DNA of 10,393 nt from Thiotrichales bacterium HSG1. Its GTDB lineage: Bacteria; Pseudomonadota; Gammaproteobacteria; Beggiatoales; Beggiatoaceae. The notes beneath the pieces were generated by a model, which searched no databases, had not been told where the DNA came from, and saw only the letters and a program-made list of their open reading frames with translations. Positions 5,304-10,393 of this stretch are shown piece by piece. The stretch's first letter is position 1; every line of letters begins with the position of its first letter. The position numbers were made by a program, and so were the translations under genes. Location: positions 1-10,393 of the forward strand of contig JAUCGN010000049.1 of NCBI GenBank assembly GCA_030378125.1. Reading direction: 5' to 3'.

Positions 5304-6743
5304 TTAATTTTCCTTACCAGAAGGATTGGTAAACTGATCATTGAGTTTCTGCACATAACTATTCACACTGCCTAAAATTTCATTTAAGCGTTGTTGAGTT
5401 TTGCGACTCCAGCCAACCGGTTGTTCTACAAACCAAATAAATAATTTATTCCAAGTTCCAGTATTTTTGTTGAAAGCTCTAGTTAAACCTTCGCGAGTTG
5501 TTTCATCAACGACTTCAGTTTGTAACTGTTCTAATATTTTTTCAGCAGCTATGTCACCAATTTTAAGATGCAACCATAAACCAACTACAAACAATAAAGC
5601 AGCTATAGCTCCCAGTGAGGCAGTTCCTAGTGATGATAAATGTTGCCAAGCTCCAGACCAAGTGTAATCAGTGGCAGCAAACCATAAAGCAGCAAAGATG
5701 AGCAACAAAAAATCTAGTGTAATTTCAGTCCAAATAACTTTAGACTTCCAACGTTGTAACAAACCTTTTATTTGTGGCACGATGTTCTGTTCGAGGTCTT
5801 TGGTTATATGTTCAAGCATTCCGATAACTCGGTAAGAACGTTCAACTCCAATCTGTTCCATTCGAGCATGAATATCTTGCATATCAGTTGTAGATTTCTT
5901 TTCCAACCGTTCTTTCACATTTTCCGGCAATTCCACAGATACATCTGGATTAAAAGTACGATAAAACCTACCAGTTACTAAACCAGTTTGAGATAAAGCC
6001 CGCATCCAGGCAGCTACTACTTCTTCTGGATTATCTTCTTGGGCAGTTATGTCCATCTGATTTAAAATATATAAAAACTTGTTAGAATCCGGACGATCAA
6101 GAGTTTTAGAAACCAAATGTTCTAAAGTATCTCGCATTGCTCCCGGTTCTGGATGGCGAGCATCAAAAAAGACTAAAACTAAATCAGATAAATCTACAAT
6201 ATGTTGGGATATTCGCAAAGTCGAACTACGTTGATTGTCAGCATCAAATCCGGGTGAGTCTATTAAGATTTTTCCGCGTAACTTTTCACTGGGACAAGTT
6301 TTCAGTTGTAAATAAGCATCAAGGCGTTGTTCGGCATCATCTGCCACATCATCAAGGTCTTTACTAATTTTATAAAATGGGAAGCGTGGATCAGCATCAA
6401 TGGCAGTCGCTGGTAAAGTAGTTACTTCTTCGTTATTACTAAAACAAATTATGCTAAATTTATCATCAACTGCATGAGTGCCAGTACGTTGTAACTCTGG
6501 TTGCTCAAGATAATGGTTGATAAAAGTTGATTTACCAGCTGAATAAGTTCCTAATACCGAGATCATTGGCCACCATGAAACTCGAATTGCATAAGACTGT
6601 TTGTCTGGATTTAGATAACCCAGCTTATAAGCAATTTTGTCAAGCTCTCGAAATTTATCTACCACCTCACAGAGGATATTATTTTCCTTTTTGAGATGTT
6701 CTTTTAAATTTTTTAATCTGACTTCGATTTGAGTTTGTGCCAT
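5304..6743 (-). CDS. Membrane-anchored dynamin-like GTPase
   Basis: A 479-residue protein with a complete GTPase domain: P-loop GTYSAGKS at 65-72, a Thr-containing G2 candidate RTGTHA (86-91), G3 DSPG at 162-165 and G4 NQMD at 228-231. The YSAGKST form and DSPG are typical of bacterial dynamin-like proteins. An N-terminal charged helix (1-45) and a helical region (270-335) flank it. Two membrane helices follow (about 340-358 and 371-393), then a soluble, probably cytoplasmic tail. A role in membrane remodelling or stress is inferred from the class; I cannot give a specific name. Its GGAG ribosome site (6755-6752) lies in the last codons of ribF, only 5 bp separate the genes, and both are probably translated from one mRNA. 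The start ATG at 6743 is fixed by that site with an 8-nt spacer. Confidence 0.85.
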   Translation of the reverse strand: MAQTQIEVRLKNLKEHLKKENNILCEVVDKFRELDKIAYKLGYLNPDKQSYAIRVSWWPMISVLGTYSAGKSTFINHYLEQPELQRTGTHAVDDKFSIICFSNNEEVTTLPATAIDADPRFPFYKISKDLDDVADDAEQRLDAYLQLKTCPSEKLRGKILIDSPGFDADNQRSSTLRISQHIVDLSDLVLVFFDARHPEPGAMRDTLEHLVSKTLDRPDSNKFLYILNQMDITAQEDNPEEVVAAWMRALSQTGLVTGRFYRTFNPDVSVELPENVKERLEKKSTTDMQDIHARMEQIGVERSYRVIGMLEHITKDLEQNIVPQIKGLLQRWKSKVIWTEITLDFLLLIFAALWFAATDYTWSGAWQHLSSLGTASLGAIAALLFVVGLWLHLKIGDIAAEKILEQLQTEVVDETTREGLTRAFNKNTGTWNKLFIWFVEQPVGWSRKTQQRLNEILGSVNSYVQKLNDQFTNPSGKEN

Positions 6744-6748
6744 AAATG

Positions 6749-7684
6749 TTACTCCATTGAGTTAAATAAAACTTTGGCCAATTGTACATCAATCTCTATT
6801 TGTTGCTTCAATGCCTCAAAAGAAACAAATTTTTGTTCACTGCGTAACTTTTTTACAAATTCTACTTCTACATAATGTCCATAAATCTGTTTATCAAAAT
6901 TTAATATATGTACTTCCAACAACAACTTTTTACCATCAATTGTAGGGCGAGTTCCTAAATTGGCAACACCAGCTAGAGGTTGGTCAGCGACTCCGTGTAG
7001 AAATACTGCAAATACACCCAACAATGGTGATACATGTCGATGAATAAAAATATTAGCAGTTGGAAAACCTATGGTCCTGCCACGTTGTTGTCCATAACCA
7101 ATTCGTCCACAAAAAGTATAAGGCCTACCCAACAGTTTTGTTGCTTGTTGTATATCACTTTGTTTTAGAACTTGCCGAATACGAGTACTGCTAACTCTTT
7201 CACCATCTATAAAAAAAGTATTTTGAGTTTCTACACTAAAATTATGTTGCCTTCCAGCCTGTTGTAAAGTAGTAAAATTACCTTGCCGCCCATGCCCAAA
7301 ATGAAAATCATCGCCAATTACAATGTGTTTTACCTGCAAACTTTTAACTAATAATTGGTGAATAAAACATTCTGTAGACAATCTGGCAAATCTACTATCA
7401 AAATCTACACACAGTACCCTTTCAACCCCATTACGGTGCATTGCTAACAGCTTTTCTCTCAGTCTGGTCAAACGAGCCGGAGCAGCAGAATTAGGAGTAA
7501 AAAATTCCTGTGGTTGAGGTTCAAAAATGATCACCAAAATTGGCAATTGTAACAGTTTAGCTTTAGCTTTTAACTGTCGCAGTACAGCTTGATGTCCAAG
7601 ATGCACACCATCAAAATTACCTATTGTAGCAACGCAACCTTGATGACGAGAGTTCAATCGCGATGTATTTCTAATAAATTCCAT
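6749..7684 (-). CDS. ribF: Bifunctional riboflavin kinase / FAD synthetase RibF
   Basis: RibF phosphorylates riboflavin to FMN and adenylates FMN to FAD in the cytoplasm. The N-terminal nucleotidyltransferase domain shows GNFDGVHLGH (22-31), GDDFHFGHGRQGN (124-136) and SSTRIR (165-170). The C-terminal flavokinase domain shows GRPYTFCGRIGYGQQRGRTI (186-205) followed by GFPTAN (206-211), the metal/ATP-binding PTAN, and KLRSEQKF (279-286). Length 311 is standard. In many gammaproteobacteria ribF lies next to ileS and lspA; here it instead heads an operon with a dynamin-like GTPase. The leader from the predicted promoter is only about 24 nt, so there is no room for an FMN riboswitch. The ATG at 7684 has a weak ribosome site but fits the family start. 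Confidence 0.95.
   Translation of the reverse strand: MEFIRNTSRLNSRHQGCVATIGNFDGVHLGHQAVLRQLKAKAKLLQLPILVIIFEPQPQEFFTPNSAAPARLTRLREKLLAMHRNGVERVLCVDFDSRFARLSTECFIHQLLVKSLQVKHIVIGDDFHFGHGRQGNFTTLQQAGRQHNFSVETQNTFFIDGERVSSTRIRQVLKQSDIQQATKLLGRPYTFCGRIGYGQQRGRTIGFPTANIFIHRHVSPLLGVFAVFLHGVADQPLAGVANLGTRPTIDGKKLLLEVHILNFDKQIYGHYVEVEFVKKLRSEQKFVSFEALKQQIEIDVQLAKVLFNSME
6752..6755 (-). promoter_or_regulatory. Shine-Dalgarno of the GTPase gene inside the ribF 3' end
   Basis: GGAG on the minus strand (6755-6752) includes the last sense codon of ribF (GAG), directly before the ribF stop TAA (6751-6749), and stands 8 nt before the GTPase ATG. It fixes the start and points to translational coupling of the two genes. 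Confidence 0.65.
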
Positions 7685-7714
7685 GTCATAATCAGTTTTG
7701 AAATCTAAAATGTA

Positions 7715-7743
7715 ATTATAAACTCATTATCAGATTTTGTACA
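7715..7743 (-). promoter_or_regulatory. Promoter of the ribF-GTPase operon
   Basis: Minus-strand TGTACA (7743-7738), a 17-bp spacer and a perfect TATAAT (7720-7715) predict a start near 7708, about 24 nt before the ribF ATG. Confidence 0.5.
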
Positions 7744-7913
7744 CGATATTTTATCTAAATCCAGATTCTTCCTTTAAAAATAAAGCAATAACCTGAAAAA
7801 AAACAATAAAATATTAAGACGAACGAGAACTAGGCATGAATAATCACCGAAAAAATTTATATATTAATAACTTAAAGAACAATAGTTAAGCTAAAAAGCT
7901 AAGTTTAGTCTAA

Positions 7914-7943
7914 TTGATGCTGGTAGAATAAAAACCTTATAAT
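7914..7943 (+). promoter_or_regulatory. Possible plus-strand promoter in the intergenic gap
   Basis: TTGATG (7914-7919) and a perfect TATAAT (7938-7943) are separated by 18 bp. It would fire rightwards, opposite to all intact genes, near 7950, into a stretch that contains only the 35-codon frame and ends at an inverted repeat. Confidence 0.35.
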
Positions 7944-8203
7944 ACCTCATCTTATTGAGTATCAAAAACTGTCCAAACTATTGCTATATAAATATCTAGT
8001 AATTTATTCATAAGATATATTTTAACATTTTTTATCTCTATGCGTAACATTAGTAGAGTAAAATTAAGTAGAAAATTAGGAAATGATTGGTGAAATTTAT
8101 ACGAGTATGAAGAGAAATGTTGAAGTTTTACCTTGTGATGATAAAGAAAGAATTGATTTAGAACCGAAGATAAATTACATGACATTGTAATGTTTAGGCA
8201 CAC

Positions 8204-8265
8204 TGCCATTTTAAGTTAAGGATTAGAAAATAAATTTTACGGTTCAAATAATTAACTTAATGGCA
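8204..8265. repeat. Long imperfect inverted repeat downstream of the coiled-coil gene
   Basis: TGCCATTTTAAGTTAA (8204-8219) pairs with TTAACTTAATGGCA (8252-8265) apart from two extra T in the left arm; the loop is 32 nt. Similarity continues outward: CACACT before the left arm (8199-8204) is matched by AGTGTG (8276-8281) after the right arm, with about 10 extra bases on the right. A perfect palindrome GCATTAATGC (8263-8272) overlaps the right arm. It could be a minus-strand transcript end, an operator or a decayed MITE. Confidence 0.5.
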
Positions 8266-8314
8266 TTAATGCTGTAGTGTGGGAACGAGAAATAATAATA
8301 TTCTCTATCAGATA

Positions 8315-9559
8315 TCAGTCCGCCAATTTTTGGGTTAAAATTGCAAACTCTTGTTTCATTTGTAGGCTTTCAAACACCAACAAATCAGGTACTTGGATAT
8401 TTAATAAAGTATCAAATGACTTTTGGCTAGTACGCAACAAATTAATCAGCTCTCCACTTACTCTGACGGTTCGATAAGTATTTTGAGCTATTCGTAAATC
8501 TGACCTAGTTTTATTTTTTGCAATCTCCACTTTATCTTTTTGCCGTTTTAGGTGTTTCTTATACAGTTCGGCAGTTTTCAAAGTCAGTTTTTGAGCCCCA
8601 ATGTTAGCCATCAAATGTTGACGATGATTTTTATCAACTTCACCATTTAACAAATTTCTGGTAGTTTCACTAATATTATTAATTTCATTAACTATAGCAG
8701 CTATTTTAGGTAGATATTTTGTACTAATATTTTCGGTGAAAGTAACTTGCATGTGCAGTAAAGTTTTTAACAAAATTGTGTGCATACCGTAATAACGCTG
8801 ACTTATCTCAATATCTTCGCCACTATTTTTAGTGAGAAGCATCAACTGTTGGCTGATTTTTTTAACATTATCATACACAACGCTGCTTTGAATAATATCA
8901 TCACCGACAACACTGGACAACAATATATCCAATTGTTCTTTACTAACATGTAAACCTCGATCAGTTAGCTGTTGAGAGAATTGCGCTTTAAATTTTACAA
9001 TATCTCTATGTCTTTGCTGTATAAGTTCTTCTAGTTGCTCAATTTTTTCATCATAATCGGATACAGTAGTTTTCCATTTAGAATGGATTGGAGCACTTAT
9101 TTGAGCTTGACGATATTTAGCAATGCTTTGTTTTAAACTACGAATATCTTCTTCAAGATTACGGATTTGCTTTCTGATTTGTGAGGTTTTGGAAATGCTT
9201 AAAATTTCTATCGCTTCATCAAGCAACGCATTTATCTCACTTTGATTATCAGTTTTGTCTTTACCAATCCAAGCTGAATCTGGTAAAGTTTCATTTTCTT
9301 TTTCAATATCTAACACTTGATTGAGAGCCGGAGTTACTTTATCCCAAATTTTTGCAAAATCTGGGTCCTTATTAAAAATTTCTGCCTTTTCTGCGGAATC
9401 GGCCAAATCTTCAACATTTTCTACAGTATCATCCCAAATATTGCTAACTGCATGTTTGGTAGCATCCCACCAAGAAGAATCTTCAACCACACCTTCTTCA
9501 GTTGCGTTAACATGTGATACTAACAATAACATTATTAATAAATTTTTAATATATTTCAT
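8315..9559 (-). CDS. Exported coiled-coil protein of unknown function
   Basis: A 414-residue protein with a clear signal peptide: KYIKN, then a hydrophobic core (LLIMLLLVSH, 7-16) and a cleavage site after VNA (17-19). The mature part has no cysteine, so it is not a lipoprotein and has no disulfides. It starts with an acidic Trp-containing segment (SSWWDATKHAVSNIWDD, 28-44), followed by predicted coiled coils at about 105-150 and 165-200. A long helical half (230-385) rich in Lys, Glu, Gln and Leu follows, with further coiled-coil potential near 325-360. I do not recognise a named family; a periplasmic structural or scaffold role is a guess. A strong GGAG (9570-9567) with 7-nt spacing fixes the ATG at 9559. 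It lies 30 bp after the V-type ATPase subunit I gene and is probably cotranscribed. A long inverted repeat follows its stop. Confidence 0.8.
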   Translation of the reverse strand: MKYIKNLLIMLLLVSHVNATEEGVVEDSSWWDATKHAVSNIWDDTVENVEDLADSAEKAEIFNKDPDFAKIWDKVTPALNQVLDIEKENETLPDSAWIGKDKTDNQSEINALLDEAIEILSISKTSQIRKQIRNLEEDIRSLKQSIAKYRQAQISAPIHSKWKTTVSDYDEKIEQLEELIQQRHRDIVKFKAQFSQQLTDRGLHVSKEQLDILLSSVVGDDIIQSSVVYDNVKKISQQLMLLTKNSGEDIEISQRYYGMHTILLKTLLHMQVTFTENISTKYLPKIAAIVNEINNISETTRNLLNGEVDKNHRQHLMANIGAQKLTLKTAELYKKHLKRQKDKVEIAKNKTRSDLRIAQNTYRTVRVSGELINLLRTSQKSFDTLLNIQVPDLLVFESLQMKQEFAILTQKLAD

Positions 9560-9566
9560 CGTGTTA

Positions 9567-9570
9567 CTCC
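9567..9570 (-). promoter_or_regulatory. Shine-Dalgarno of the exported coiled-coil gene
   Basis: GGAG on the minus strand lies 7 nt before the ATG at 9559, inside the 30-bp gap after subunit I. It is among the strongest ribosome sites in the window and repeats the GGAGTAACA context seen before the GTPase gene. Confidence 0.6.
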
Positions 9571-9589
9571 ATGTAAAATTGTAATTATA

Positions 9590-10393
9590 TTAACTTTTAA
9601 CACCAGTCAATGGTTTAAACTCTCTTCCATCACCACTAAAAAATCGTGAAAAACCTTCATAATATTCCAGACGTAAAACTTGAATGGTGACAATAGCACC
9701 TTCCAACATCACAATAAAAAGATTACCTAAAACAATCACTAACCAATTGGCAGGACTATCCACCATTCCGGCTAAAGTAAATACCGCTATTGCTAATGCG
9801 GCATGATTGAGACTGAAAGCAGCTACCCGTAAGAAGGATAAGGTATTAGCTAGATAGTTAATCACTGTTTCCAAGCCTTCAATTAAAGTTACCAAAATTC
9901 GTTCCGCTAGTGGCATTCGGTTTTCATACCACTTGTAGCCCAAAATTACTAATAATGGTATCACAATTGCCAACTGTTGCTCAGTGGCAAAAATGTCTGT
10001 TTCCATCCACCGTTTAATAGCCAAAAATCCTCCAATATACAAACAGATACCAGCAATACCAGTGTGATTTAATAAAGCTGCCGCATAACTCCTTTCTTGC
10101 CAACGATTTACTACAGTAATCATAGTTGCAAGTAATACGAATCCAGCTCCCCAATACAGTGCAATCTCTAACATAACATTGGGATTGTGAATTGGCGATA
10201 ACCATAAAGCCGGCAATAATACCTCTTCAAAACCAAAGATACTACCATATAAAAAACCAAAGATTATAGAAGAAATCCCGGCTGCTAGAAAAAAAGGAGT
10301 AAATTTGCTTCGCCAATACCAGCCCGCTCCCGCAATTATAGCTCCGTGTCCAACATCACCAAACATACTCCCAAACATAAAAATGAAAGTTAT
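9590..10393 (-). CDS. ntpI: V-type ATPase subunit I (subunit a), C-terminal membrane half
   Basis: The frame is open to the right edge; 267 residues are visible. It reads ITFIFMFGSMFGDVGHG at the left, the conserved start of the membrane domain of V/A-type ATPase subunit I. It continues through about seven helices to SFLRVAAFSLNHAALA, and then LEGAIVTIQVLRLEYYEGFSRFF and a GxGxxFxPL tail. The Arg of SFLR (codon 9829-9827) corresponds to the essential half-channel arginine that faces the proteolipid ring; Glu of LEGAIV is also conserved. The subunit forms the stator and ion half-channels of a rotary H+ or Na+ pump; the ion cannot be read from this part. The N-terminal cytoplasmic half and the other V-ATPase genes lie beyond the window. 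The exported coiled-coil gene follows after 30 bp, so subunit I is not followed by the proteolipid K gene here. Confidence 0.92.
   Translation of the reverse strand: MTFIFMFGSMFGDVGHGAIIAGAGWYWRSKFTPFFLAAGISSIIFGFLYGSIFGFEEVLLPALWLSPIHNPNVMLEIALYWGAGFVLLATMITVVNRWQERSYAAALLNHTGIAGICLYIGGFLAIKRWMETDIFATEQQLAIVIPLLVILGYKWYENRMPLAERILVTLIEGLETVINYLANTLSFLRVAAFSLNHAALAIAVFTLAGMVDSPANWLVIVLGNLFIVMLEGAIVTIQVLRLEYYEGFSRFFSGDGREFKPLTGVKS

Larger units (their letters stand above)
7685..8314. other. 630-bp intergenic region without a convincing gene
   Basis: Between ribF and the coiled-coil protein gene I see no protein with family motifs on either strand. An 85-codon minus-strand frame (7952-8209) has no ribosome site and a composition like random AT-rich sequence. 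A 35-codon plus-strand frame (8083-8190, beginning MIGEIYTSMKRNVEVLPCDD) has a charged, protein-like composition, but its AGGA is too close to the ATG. The region also holds the ribF promoter, a plus-strand promoter-like pair and a long inverted repeat, listed separately. It may be the relic of a lost gene or hold a small RNA. Confidence 0.5.

Noticed and set aside
7685..7743. FMN riboswitch upstream of ribF
   Set aside because: The predicted leader is about 24 nt and none of the conserved RFN-element blocks are visible.
8083..8190. 35-codon plus-strand frame as a firm CDS
   Set aside because: AGGA is only two to three bases from the ATG and there is no family match, so it is kept only as part of the possible small-RNA finding.
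7952..8209. 85-codon minus-strand frame in the 630-bp gap
   Set aside because: No ribosome site, no recognisable motif, and residue use typical of random AT-rich DNA.
10014..10205. 63-codon minus-strand frame overlapping the V-ATPase gene
   Set aside because: It is an alternative frame inside the strongly supported subunit I sequence.

Overview
The window comes from an AT-rich bacterial chromosome, roughly one third G+C by eye. It is most likely a gammaproteobacterium, perhaps a sulfur-oxidising Thiotrichales/Beggiatoaceae-type organism. The hints are an AlgR/LytTR-like response regulator, a YadH-type ABC permease, a bifunctional RibF, a HypC hydrogenase chaperone, a V-type ATPase stator subunit and a heavy load of decayed insertion sequences. 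This placement is inference from gene content; no rRNA or other phylogenetic marker is present. Every intact gene lies on the minus strand. The only plus-strand coding sequence of any size is a dead IS1-type transposase.

Left third (1-3024): the N-terminus of a response regulator runs off the left edge. It is followed by a nested graveyard of mobile elements: a solo IS1-type end at about 250, an internally deleted IS4-like element (282-1135) with 18-bp terminal inverted repeats, and inside it a 90-bp MITE (733-822) flanked by a perfect 8-bp target duplication. A six-helix membrane protein (1223-1867) separates these from an IS1-family element (2057-2834). That element has perfect 22-bp ends and a transposase broken by five frameshifts, yet its three catalytic codons survive. 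The MITE ends match the IS1 ends, so the MITE was probably moved by a relative of that IS.

Middle (3025-5303): hypC sits 30 bp downstream of a YadH-like ABC-2 permease, with neither the other hyp genes nor the permease's ATPase in view. dapF follows as a single gene. Its active-site signature resembles lactic-acid-bacterial DapF, and its near-consensus promoter lies so close to the ATG that the mRNA may be leaderless.

Right half (5304-10393): ribF and a membrane-anchored dynamin-like GTPase form a tight two-gene operon, with the GTPase ribosome-binding site overlapping the end of ribF, driven by a good promoter upstream of ribF. A 630-bp gap with no convincing gene holds a possible plus-strand promoter and a long imperfect inverted repeat. 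Beyond it, the C-terminal half of V-type ATPase subunit I (a) and an exported, cysteine-free coiled-coil protein are spaced 30 bp apart and probably cotranscribed. No CRISPR array, tRNA or rRNA was seen.
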